Assembly (NCBI GenBank): GCA_958446555.1
Contig: CAUCWU010000089.1
Coordinates: forward strand, 1-8,338
Reading direction: 5' to 3'
Length of the DNA stretch: 8,338 nt
Source of the DNA: an uncultured Lachnospiraceae bacterium
Lineage (GTDB): Bacteria > Bacillota > Clostridia > Lachnospirales > Lachnospiraceae
Positions 1-5,647 of this stretch are shown piece by piece; positions within the stretch are counted from its first letter, which is position 1; every line of letters starts with the position of its first letter. Below the pieces are notes generated by a model, which had not been told where the DNA came from, made no database searches, and was given only the letters and a program-made list of their open reading frames with translations. Both the position numbers and the translations under genes were made by a program.

Positions 1-336
1 ATCAGAGAACTTGCACAGATGCTTGCAAACGAATATGGACTAGAGTTACAGATTCAGGAAATTGAGCGATTTCCAGCGACGGAAAATGATGAAAAGTCAA
101 CTCTTTATGTTCAGTCTTGTGCAAAAGAACTTGGCCTGTCTGTAACAGAGCTGCTTGAGCCGATGCGCTGGTCAGAGGATTTTGGATATTATCTTCAGAA
201 AACCAAAGGTGCATTCTTTGGTGTCGGAGACGGAGAGGCGCATGCACAGCTTCACACAGAAGGGTATGAATTTCCAGATGAAATCATCGAGACGGCAATT
301 CGCTTATTTGCAAAGATCGAGGAAGGATTGGAATAA
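1..336 (+). CDS. M20-family amidohydrolase / aminoacylase, C-terminal fragment
   Basis: The reading frame is open from the first base, so only the last 111 residues are present. They match the end of M20 metallo-amidohydrolases, most like the M20D group (aminoacylase, hippurate and IAA-amino-acid hydrolase relatives), which cleave N-acyl amino acids or related amides in the cytoplasm. Visible hallmarks are the SEDF motif (bases 172-183) followed by a Gly-rich GVGDG turn. After these comes the LHT segment, whose His (bases 253-255) is the last metal ligand in this family, and the YEFPDE-like C-terminal helix start. The catalytic first half lies outside the window, so substrate cannot be judged. 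It ends 33 bp before the GH3 gene with no terminator between them, which suggests co-transcription. Family membership is a recognition from motifs; the subfamily is less sure. Confidence 0.82.
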   Translation: MRELAQMLANEYGLELQIQEIERFPATENDEKSTLYVQSCAKELGLSVTELLEPMRWSEDFGYYLQKTKGAFFGVGDGEAHAQLHTEGYEFPDEIIETAIRLFAKIEEGLE

Positions 337-369
337 TAAAGAAACACAATAGAAAAGGGAGAAAGAGAT

Positions 370-2568
370 ATGACAGAGAAACAATTAAAAGATCTTTTGG
401 CTGATATGAGCCTAGAGGAAAAGATTGGTCAGATGGTGCAGCTGACGGCAGATTTTTATGGAACGGATACACTGATCACAGGTCCAATGGGTAGTGTGAA
501 GATTGACCCAGAAGAGATGAAGCTTTGTGGAACGATTCTTGGTACAAGTGGAGCCAAAAAGTTAAAGGAGATTCAGGATCAGGCGATGGCAGCACAGCCA
601 CATCATATTCCAATGTTGTTTATGTTGGATGTCATCAATGGTTTTCAGACAATTTTTCCAATCCCTTTAGCACAGGGATGTAGTTTTGAGCCAGAAGTTG
701 CCAAAATTGGCGCACAGATTGCGGCAAAAGAAGCTGCAGCGTCAGGACTTCATGTGACATTTGCACCGATGGCTGATTTGGTTAGAGATGCGCGCTGGGG
801 CAGAGTGATGGAGTCACCGGGAGAGGATCCGTATCTGGATTATTGTTTTGCAAAGGCAATGACGCAGGGATTTCAGGGCGACAATCCAAACTCATTAAAA
901 GAAAAGGGAAATATTTCTGCATGTTTAAAGCATTTTGCTTGCTATGGTTATCCGGAGGGTGGACGTGAATACGATAATGTGGAACTATCAGAGAGAACCT
1001 TCCGACAGGATTATTTAAATGGCTATCAGGGTGCAATAGATGGTGGCTGCAAGATGGCAATGACATCGTTTAACACATTGAATCGTGTGCCTTCGACAGC
1101 AAACCGCTGGCTGATGAGAAAGGTACTTCGAGAGGAATTGGGCTTTGATGGCGTATTGATCTCAGATTATGCAGCGGTGGAGGAACTCATTCCTCACGGA
1201 ATTGCACAGGATAAGAGAGAGGCAGCGAAGCTTGCGATTGAGGCTGGTGTGGACATTGATATGATGTCAGATGTGTATCTTCATTATTTAAAGGAGCTTG
1301 TGACATCTGGAGAGGTAGACGAGGCACTTGTCGATGAGGCCGTTCTTCGTATCCTAAAATTAAAGAATGATTTGGGTCTGTTTGGGCATCCATATAAGGA
1401 CGCAAGTGAGGCCGATGAGGCAGCATTGATTTTGTGCAAGGGACATCGAAAGGCTGCGAAAAAGGCAGCAGAGAAGACCTTTGTTCTTTTGAAAAACGAA
1501 GACAAAACATTGCCGCTTTCGATGGACGAGGCATCTGATATTTTGTTTGCAGGCCCGTATACCGATTGCAGACAGATCTGCGGAGCATGGTCATTCCCGG
1601 CAACCTATGACAATATCAAAACGATTAAAGAATGCGTACAAGCGCTTACAGAGAATGCGTGTCAGTTTGAAAAGGGATGCAGCATGTTCTTCGATAAAGA
1701 AGTGATCCGTGATCATGTAGAAGAGGGCATGACAAAAAAAGAGGCAGAAGAAGCAATCGAAAAGACAGTTCAGGCTGCAAGGACAGCGAAAAAGGTAGTG
1801 CTATGTCTCGGTGAATCCTTCCGTCAGACCGGTGAGGGTGCAAGTAAGACCATTTTGAGAATACCTGAAATTCAGATGGAGCTTCTGAAAAAGGTATCAG
1901 CAGTCAATGACAATGTGATTGTTGTACTGTTTGCCGGTCGCCCAATTGAAGTGGCAGAGATTGAATCGCTTGCAAAGTCAGTTCTCTATGTTTGGATGCC
2001 AGGAACCGAGGGCGGTGCTGCAATTGCTGATGTCTTATTTGGAAAGGCAGAGCCAACAGGACGACTTGCAATGAGTTTTCCAAATGTTTCTTCTCAGGAG
2101 CCGCTTTACTACAATCGTTTTCAGGGAGGCCGTCCAAGAAGACCAGACGAGCCGAAAGCATTCCGCATCGGCTATATTGATACGGAGTATCGTCCACTCC
2201 ATTCTTTTGGTTATGGACTTTCCTATACAAGCTTTGCCTATTCACCGGTAACGCTGACAAAAAATAAGGATTCCTATACGGCATCGGTCACTGTGACAAA
2301 CACAGGAGACAGAGAGGGAACGGAGACTGTTCAGATGTATCTTCGCGATGTGAGTGGAAGTGTTGTGCGTCCGCTCAGAGAACTAAAAGGCTTTGAAAAG
2401 CTGACATTAAAACAGGGGGAGAGTAGCACGGTATCCTTTGAGATTACTGAAGAAATGCTTTGCTTCTGGCGAATCGATATGACCTATGGCAGTGAGCCAG
2501 GTAAGTTTGAGGTCTATATTGGTTCAGACAGCACGACTGAGAACAAAGCATCCTTCTATAAAGAATAA
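370..2568 (+). CDS. Glycoside hydrolase family 3 beta-glycosidase (BglX-like)
   Basis: A complete 732-residue enzyme predicted to hydrolyse terminal beta-linked glucose (or xylose) from oligosaccharides or glycosides. There is no signal peptide, so it acts in the cytoplasm on imported sugars. Domain order: TIM-barrel, about residues 1-330; alpha/beta sandwich, about 365-610; fibronectin-III-like domain, about 640-715. Substrate-pocket Lys187-His188 (KHFACYG) and the nucleophile Asp266 in GFDGVLISDYAAVEE are intact. The likely acid/base is Glu489 in the GEGASK segment, where E. coli BglX-type enzymes usually have E-x-S-R; here Lys493 replaces the usual Arg. AAGGGAGA at 356-363 sits 6 bases before the ATG. 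Length is slightly below BglX (about 765 with its signal peptide). Substrate preference (glucoside or xyloside) cannot be read from sequence. No convincing terminator follows. Confidence 0.93.
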   Translation: MTEKQLKDLLADMSLEEKIGQMVQLTADFYGTDTLITGPMGSVKIDPEEMKLCGTILGTSGAKKLKEIQDQAMAAQPHHIPMLFMLDVINGFQTIFPIPLAQGCSFEPEVAKIGAQIAAKEAAASGLHVTFAPMADLVRDARWGRVMESPGEDPYLDYCFAKAMTQGFQGDNPNSLKEKGNISACLKHFACYGYPEGGREYDNVELSERTFRQDYLNGYQGAIDGGCKMAMTSFNTLNRVPSTANRWLMRKVLREELGFDGVLISDYAAVEELIPHGIAQDKREAAKLAIEAGVDIDMMSDVYLHYLKELVTSGEVDEALVDEAVLRILKLKNDLGLFGHPYKDASEADEAALILCKGHRKAAKKAAEKTFVLLKNEDKTLPLSMDEASDILFAGPYTDCRQICGAWSFPATYDNIKTIKECVQALTENACQFEKGCSMFFDKEVIRDHVEEGMTKKEAEEAIEKTVQAARTAKKVVLCLGESFRQTGEGASKTILRIPEIQMELLKKVSAVNDNVIVVLFAGRPIEVAEIESLAKSVLYVWMPGTEGGAAIADVLFGKAEPTGRLAMSFPNVSSQEPLYYNRFQGGRPRRPDEPKAFRIGYIDTEYRPLHSFGYGLSYTSFAYSPVTLTKNKDSYTASVTVTNTGDREGTETVQMYLRDVSGSVVRPLRELKGFEKLTLKQGESSTVSFEITEEMLCFWRIDMTYGSEPGKFEVYIGSDSTTENKASFYKE

Positions 2569-2799
2569 ATTTGACGAAATTTGGACGATTCTGGTGGAAA
2601 AACAAGGAAAACAATCTAAATTTCTGCAAAAATGGAGAGATTTGGCGGGTAAAAGGCTTCAAATTCCTTCAATACAGAATTAACAATTAAAACATTAGTA
2701 AAGTGAATCAACGAAAATGCATAAAAAACGAGGGCTATCAGTGAGTTGGTTTGGATAAAAAATGCAAAAAAAAGCTAGAAAGCCGTTCAAACCTCGAAT
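2569..2799. other. Gene-free stretch between the GH3 and HPr-like genes
   Basis: AT-rich sequence with no ORF preceded by a ribosome site and no recognisable RNA gene. A small inverted repeat (AATTC / GAATT near 2660-2682) has no T-run, so I do not call a terminator for the GH3 transcript. The last 45 bases are A-rich (runs of 6 and 8 A at about 2756-2773) and may act as an UP-like element for the promoter at 2800. Confidence 0.4.
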
Positions 2800-2828
2800 T
2801 TGACAAAAATAAGACAATGTGCTATAAG
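2800..2828 (+). promoter_or_regulatory. Sigma-A promoter for the HPr-like gene
   Basis: A perfect -35 TTGACA (2800-2805), a 17-base spacer and -10 TATAAG (2823-2828, 5 of 6 matches). Transcription would begin near 2835, leaving a leader of about 75 nt before the TTG start at 2911. Confidence 0.8.
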
Positions 2829-2836
2829 TATGACAA

Positions 2837-2858
2837 TGCAGTGAACCGGTACACTGCA
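2837..2858. promoter_or_regulatory. 22-bp palindrome at the transcription start (operator or leader hairpin)
   Basis: Arms TGCAGTG (2837-2843) and CACTGCA (2852-2858) are perfect inverted repeats around a self-complementary ACCGGT core (2845-2850), with only one A/A mismatch pair (2844, 2851). It starts at the predicted +1. Position and a CpG-centred core of the AACCGGT type resemble LacI/GalR-family operators. It could equally form a stem at the 5' end of the mRNA. No regulator gene is visible in the window. Confidence 0.55.
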
Positions 2859-2910
2859 GGGGGTAACAACAAGACAACGACATCACCGAATATTGAAGGG
2901 AGTGAAAGCA

Positions 2911-3135
2911 TTGTTTACAAGAGAAATTCATTTATCTCGGGAAACAGTCCAGGACTTTGTATCAGAAGCAAGCAAGTGTAACTTTGATGTAGATTTAGGA
3001 TATAACCGTATTGTTGTAGATGCAAAATCAATTATGGGTGTTTTCAGCCTCGATTTGACTAAGAGCTTAACTGTCAGATACCCACTGAAAGATGACCAGT
3101 TCGAAGTAGCGTTAAATCGATTTGCGCTGAACTAA
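2911..3135 (+). CDS. HPr-like protein lacking the active-site histidine
   Basis: A 74-residue protein with the HPr fold order: strand (REIHL), helix 1 (VQDFVSEASK), a central strand pair, and then D37-A-K-S-I-M-G-V, the helix-2 segment that in HPr carries regulatory Ser46 (here Ser40). The loop that should contain G-L-H15-A-R-P-A is missing: aligned to HPr the N-terminus is about 6 residues shorter and no His occupies that site. It therefore cannot relay phosphate from Enzyme I to PTS permeases as HPr does. I start it at TTG 2911 because AAGGGAG (2896-2902) lies 8 bases upstream. The in-frame TTG at 2893 overlaps that ribosome site. It is monocistronic between its own promoter and terminator. 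Similar His-less HPr-family proteins occur across clostridia; their role is unknown to me. A Crh-like regulatory part is an inference. Confidence 0.85.
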   Translation: MFTREIHLSRETVQDFVSEASKCNFDVDLGYNRIVVDAKSIMGVFSLDLTKSLTVRYPLKDDQFEVALNRFALN

Positions 3136-3161
3136 ATACGAGATACAAACAATAAGCATAG

Positions 3162-3174
3162 CCGGAAGGTCCGG
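3162..3174 (+). other. Small stem-loop in the 3' UTR of the HPr-like gene
   Basis: CCGGA (3162-3166) and TCCGG (3170-3174) form a 5-bp stem with a 3-base loop. There is no T-run. It precedes the real terminator and may only stabilise the 3' end. Confidence 0.35.
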
Positions 3175-3186
3175 TCATATAAATGA

Positions 3187-3226
3187 GAGAGTCACATGGA
3201 GCAGTTGTATGTGGCTCTCCTTTTTT
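3187..3226 (+). terminator. Rho-independent terminator of the HPr-like gene
   Basis: GAGAGTCACAT (3187-3197) pairs with ATGTGGCTCTC (3209-3219) as an 11-bp stem with one G-U pair and an 11-base loop. T6 follows at 3221-3226. It lies about 50 bases after the stop at 3135. Confidence 0.93.
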
Positions 3227-3312
3227 GTGTGTAATGTCGAAATATGCGAGGGAATTTGCGTGAAAAAACACCATAAATGGAGTATGATGGAAAAAAGAAA
3301 GGAAGGGGATTT

Positions 3313-3486
3313 ATGGTGCAAGGAAAAGAACAAAAACAAAACTGGAGGGAACAGGCGGCAGCTCTTCAAAAGCGCTTAGACTATTATGAGCAGGAGAATG
3401 CCAGATTACAGCTTCAAAATGAGGCATTGCATGAAACTGCATGGCAATTGATCCATCGGATACGGACACTCGAAGGAAAAAAATAA
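3313..3486 (+). CDS. 57-residue leucine-zipper coiled-coil protein
   Basis: I do not recognise a family. The start is ATG 3313, with GGAAGGGG (3301-3308) 4 bases upstream; the longer in-frame reading to 3277 has no ribosome site. From residue 18 the a/d positions run without a break at 4-3 spacing: L18, L22, Y25, N29, L32, N36, L39, A43, L46, I50, L53. Leu (or Tyr) recurs every seven residues, and Asn sits in two core positions, a pattern that in known zippers favours parallel dimers. There is no membrane segment and no Cys. The N-terminal 14 residues are polar with a few Lys/Arg but do not form a convincing bZIP basic region. It lies alone between the HPr terminator and the leader of the next operon. 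It may be an adaptor or dimerisation peptide; no function is assigned. Confidence 0.65.
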   Translation: MVQGKEQKQNWREQAAALQKRLDYYEQENARLQLQNEALHETAWQLIHRIRTLEGKK

Positions 3487-3498
3487 GAGAAACTGCAA

Positions 3499-3555
3499 CA
3501 TTTTGCGAGAAATGAAAAAAAAGGACTAGACGAACCGCCCATTTTGTGAGAAAAT
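3499..3555. repeat. Imperfect direct repeat CATTTTG(C/T)GAGAAA upstream of the Fe-S module
   Basis: Copy 1 at 3499-3513 and copy 2 at 3540-3555 differ by one C/T change and one extra A. Their starts are 41 bases apart, close to four helical turns. Copy 2 overlaps the candidate -10 of the downstream promoter, so a regulator-binding role is possible but unproven. Confidence 0.45.
3527..3555 (+). promoter_or_regulatory. Candidate promoter for the scaffold / GGGtGRT operon
   Basis: TAGACG (3527-3532), a 17-base spacer and GAAAAT (3550-3555) each match consensus at 4 of 6. A start near 3562 would place the leader's first stem (3569) just after +1. The match is modest for a gene pair that looks highly expressed, so the true promoter could differ. 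TACTAT at 3572-3577 is a weaker alternative. Confidence 0.35.
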
Positions 3556-3568
3556 AGAAGTGTATGAG

Positions 3569-3673
3569 GTGTACTATGTTCAGCAGCCTAGTAGACCGAG
3601 TATACAGATAGAAGATATGGCATAATTGCTGATCAGCAGTCGGCAGAGCCATAATCAGCACCTTTATAGGTGC
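3569..3673 (+). promoter_or_regulatory. Structured 5' leader with three hairpins and a repeated UCAGCA motif
   Basis: Hairpin 1: GTGTACT (3569-3575) with AGTATAC (3599-3605), one wobble. Hairpin 2: TATGGC (3616-3621) with GCCATA (3648-3653), an internal loop, then TTGCTGA (3626-3632) with TCGGCAG (3640-3646) around a 7-nt loop TCAGCAG. Hairpin 3: GCACCT (3658-3663) with AGGTGC (3668-3673) around TTAT. TCAGCAG occurs in loop 1 (3580-3586) and again as the whole of loop 2 (3633-3639). A competing 7-bp pairing of TGCTGAT (3627-3633) with ATCAGCA (3654-3660) would break hairpins 2 and 3 together. The ribosome site (3687-3694) is outside all stems. I recognise no known riboswitch or T-box consensus. 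The folding was done by eye. Confidence 0.55.
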
Positions 3674-3702
3674 AACATACAGAACTGAAAGGAGTTTTTG
3701 CA

Positions 3703-4395
3703 ATGGTTATTTCACGTGAAGTTGAAGAGATGTGCGTTGTAAAGCAGGGCGTTCATCATGGTGCTGCTCCAATTCCGGAGGAAGCAAAGTGGGTGCAGGC
3801 AAAGGAAGTGAAAGACATTTCTGGTTTCACACACGGAGTCGGCTGGTGTGCTCCTCAGCAGGGCGCATGTAAGCTGTCCCTCAATGTTAAGGAGGGTATC
3901 ATTCAGGAGGCTCTCGTTGAGACCATCGGATGTTCCGGTATGACTCATTCCGCAGCTATGGCAGCTGAGGTTCTTCCGGGCCTGACTGTTATGGAGGCAC
4001 TGAATACAGACCTTGTTTGTGATGCAATCAACACCGCTATGAGAGAGCTGTTCTTACAGATCGTTTACGGTCGTTCCCAGAGTGCATTCTCTGAGGATGG
4101 ACTGGCTGTAGGTGCAGGTCTGGAGGATCTTGGAAAGGGTCTTCGTTCTCAGGTTGGTACAATGTACGGTACTCTTCAGAAGGGACCTCGTTACCTGGAG
4201 ATGGCAGAGGGCTATGTAACCGGTATCGCTCTGGATGCAGACGATCAGATCATTGGTTATCAGTTCGTAAGCCTTGGAAAGATGACTGACTTCATTAAGA
4301 AGGGCGATGATCCGAATACCGCATGGGAGAAGGCAAAGGGTCAGTACGGCCGTGTTGCTGATGCAGTTAAGATCATTGACCCAAGAAAAGAATAA
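3703..4395 (+). CDS. IscU/NifU-like iron-sulfur cluster assembly scaffold homologue (GGGtGRT partner)
   Basis: A 230-residue soluble protein, started at ATG 3703 with GAAAGGAG (3687-3694) 8 bases upstream; an in-frame GTG at 3670 has no ribosome site. Residues about 45-125 resemble the IscU/NifU N-terminal scaffold: a Cys-bearing strand (C49-x6-C56-K-L-S-L-N-V), G-I-I-Q-E-A, then E-T-I-G-C77-S-G-M, followed by helices like those after IscU Cys63. Differences: C56 is followed by Lys, not Gly-Asp as in IscU; no Cys lies where the IscU KIHCS motif would be (C106 in DLVCDAI is the only later Cys); and an extra domain of about 100 residues follows (about 125-230), absent from IscU. Clostridial homologues are annotated as Fe-S scaffold proteins. 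It lies 17 bp before the GGGtGRT gene. Cluster assembly is a family-based inference; storage or another thiol-metal role is possible. Confidence 0.85.
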   Translation: MVISREVEEMCVVKQGVHHGAAPIPEEAKWVQAKEVKDISGFTHGVGWCAPQQGACKLSLNVKEGIIQEALVETIGCSGMTHSAAMAAEVLPGLTVMEALNTDLVCDAINTAMRELFLQIVYGRSQSAFSEDGLAVGAGLEDLGKGLRSQVGTMYGTLQKGPRYLEMAEGYVTGIALDADDQIIGYQFVSLGKMTDFIKKGDDPNTAWEKAKGQYGRVADAVKIIDPRKE

Positions 4396-4412
4396 TACAG
4401 GAGGTAACGAAA

Positions 4413-5423
4413 ATGGCTTTATTTGAGTCCTATGAGAGACGTATTGACCAGATCAATGCGGTTCTGAATAGCTATGGTATCGCTTCTATCGAAGAGGCAG
4501 AGAAGATTACAAAGGATGCAGGACTGGATGTATATGCTCAGATTAAGGGTATCCAGCCGATCTGTTTTGAGAATGCTTGCTGGGCTTATACTGTTGGTGC
4601 AGCAATCGCAATCAAGAAGGGCTGCCGCAAGGCTGCTGATGCAGCAGCTGCAATCGGCGAGGGTCTTCAGTCCTTCTGTATCCCGGGTTCTGTTGCAGAT
4701 ACTCGTAAGGTAGGTCTTGGACATGGAAACCTTGGCAAGATGCTTCTGGAAGAGGAGACTGAGTGCTTCTGCTTCTTAGCAGGTCATGAGTCCTTCGCAG
4801 CAGCTGAGGGTGCTATCGGTATCGCAGAGAAGGCAAACAAGGTTCGTCAGAAGCCTCTTCGCGTTATCTTAAACGGTCTTGGAAAGGACGCTGCTCAGAT
4901 CATTTCCCGTATCAACGGATTTACATATGTAGAGACTGAGTATGATCCATACAAGAACGAGGTAAAGGAAGTATTCCGCAAGTCCTATTCTGAGGGTCTT
5001 CGTGCAAAGGTTAACTGCTACGGTGCAAACAGCGTACCGGAAGGTGTTGCTATCATGTGGAAGGAGAACGTAGACGTTTCCATCACTGGTAACTCCACTA
5101 ACCCGACTCGTTTCCAGCATCCAGTTGCAGGTACCTACAAGAAGGAGCGTCTTGAGGCTGGTAAGAAGTACTTCTCCGTAGCATCTGGTGGTGGTACAGG
5201 ACGTACTCTGCATCCAGATAACATGGCAGCAGGTCCGGCTTCCTATGGTATGACCGATACCTTAGGCCGTATGCATTCTGATGCACAGTTCGCAGGTTCC
5301 TCTTCCGTTCCGGCTCACGTAGAGATGATGGGTCTGATCGGTGCAGGAAACAACCCGATGGTTGGTATGACTGTAGCTGTAGCTGTTTCCATCGAGGAAG
5401 CTGCTAAGGCTGGTAAGTTCTAA
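4413..5423 (+). CDS. GGGtGRT protein (conserved, function unknown)
   Basis: A 336-residue soluble protein of the family named for its GGGTGRT motif, here residues 259-265 and followed by LHPDN. It is preceded by AGGAGG (4399-4404) and follows the scaffold gene by 17 bp, so the two are translated from one message. An N-terminal helical part (about 1-45) leads into a Cys-rich, Ala/Gly-rich region: C51-x4-C56, C71, C89, and C118-x-C120, plus C202, seven Cys in all. The segment LRVILNGLGKDAAQII (about 150-165) looks like a strand-Gly-loop-helix unit, and the GGGTGRT stretch could be a nucleotide- or phosphate-binding loop. Both are my inferences; no catalytic family is assigned. Arg codons are 9 CGT, 3 CGC and 1 AGA, pointing to high expression. 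Co-occurrence with an Fe-S scaffold plus the Cys pairs suggest a role in Fe-S metabolism. Confidence 0.93.
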   Translation: MALFESYERRIDQINAVLNSYGIASIEEAEKITKDAGLDVYAQIKGIQPICFENACWAYTVGAAIAIKKGCRKAADAAAAIGEGLQSFCIPGSVADTRKVGLGHGNLGKMLLEEETECFCFLAGHESFAAAEGAIGIAEKANKVRQKPLRVILNGLGKDAAQIISRINGFTYVETEYDPYKNEVKEVFRKSYSEGLRAKVNCYGANSVPEGVAIMWKENVDVSITGNSTNPTRFQHPVAGTYKKERLEAGKKYFSVASGGGTGRTLHPDNMAAGPASYGMTDTLGRMHSDAQFAGSSSVPAHVEMMGLIGAGNNPMVGMTVAVAVSIEEAAKAGKF

Positions 5424-5429
5424 TTTGAT

Positions 5430-5504
5430 GATATCAGGGTCGAAAAGTCACAAGCTGATCATGCTTGCATGAAAAATTGTGACCTTGAGACCTTCGTGAA
5501 TATC
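5430..5504 (+). other. 75-nt compound hairpin after the GGGtGRT gene
   Basis: Nested arms are GATAT (5430-5434) / ATATC (5500-5504), AGGGTC (5436-5441) / GACCTT (5489-5494, one wobble), GTCACAA (5447-5453) / TTGTGAC (5477-5483) and an apical TCATG (5459-5463) / CATGA (5468-5472) with loop CTTG. It sits between the stop codon and the terminator, with no T-run of its own. Possible roles: mRNA 3'-end stabiliser, processed small RNA, or a copy of an intergenic repeat family. Confidence 0.55.
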
Positions 5505-5515
5505 AAAATGATAAG

Positions 5516-5560
5516 TAGGAGTAAATCGTCGTAAGTGGCGGTTTACTCCTATTTTGTTTT
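5516..5560 (+). terminator. Strong rho-independent terminator of the scaffold / GGGtGRT operon
   Basis: TAGGAGTAAA (5516-5525) pairs perfectly with TTTACTCCTA (5542-5551). The stem continues inward about 5 bp (5526-5530 with 5537-5541, wobbles included) to a 6-base loop. A T-rich tail (TTTTGTTTT) follows at 5552-5560. Confidence 0.93.
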
Positions 5561-5581
5561 ACAAACTAATCATTTTGTCCG

Positions 5582-5610
5582 TTTACAGAATCCCCTGAAA
5601 GTTTTATAAT
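5582..5610 (+). promoter_or_regulatory. Sigma-A promoter of the membrane protein / bile salt hydrolase operon
   Basis: TTTACA (5582-5587), a 17-base spacer and a perfect TATAAT (5605-5610). The start would be near 5617, about 30 bases before the chosen start codon. No operator-like repeat is visible. Confidence 0.82.
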
Positions 5611-5647
5611 TTGTTAGAAAGAACAAGAGATGAAAGGAAGTGGGCGT

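Noticed and set aside
1187..1603. 138-residue minus-strand ORF inside the GH3 gene
   Set aside because: It is antisense to a clear enzyme, lacks a ribosome site and has a composition typical of a shadow frame.
2486..2683. 65-residue plus-strand ORF across the end of the GH3 gene
   Set aside because: It starts inside the GH3 gene in another frame, has no ribosome site and resembles no family.
2893..2910. Longer form of the HPr-like protein starting at TTG 2893
   Set aside because: This codon overlaps the AAGGGAG ribosome site that is correctly spaced for TTG 2911, and the extra residues do not align with HPr.
2751..2981. 76-residue ORF over the promoter and start of the HPr-like gene
   Set aside because: It runs through a near-consensus promoter and the palindrome and overlaps a better-supported gene.
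3628..3639. Self-complementary 12-mer at 3627-3638 as a protein-binding palindrome
   Set aside because: It is better explained by the competing RNA pairings of the leader; as a hairpin alone it would leave no loop. A DNA-binding role is not excluded.
3569..3694. T-box, glycine, cobalamin, FMN or SAM riboswitch
   Set aside because: I see no T-box antiterminator consensus and none of the conserved cores of these classes; the downstream genes do not suggest them either.
4413..5423. Horizontal transfer as the cause of the unusual codon use
   Set aside because: The preferred codons are those expected for highly expressed genes in Firmicutes, and there are no mobile-element signs nearby.
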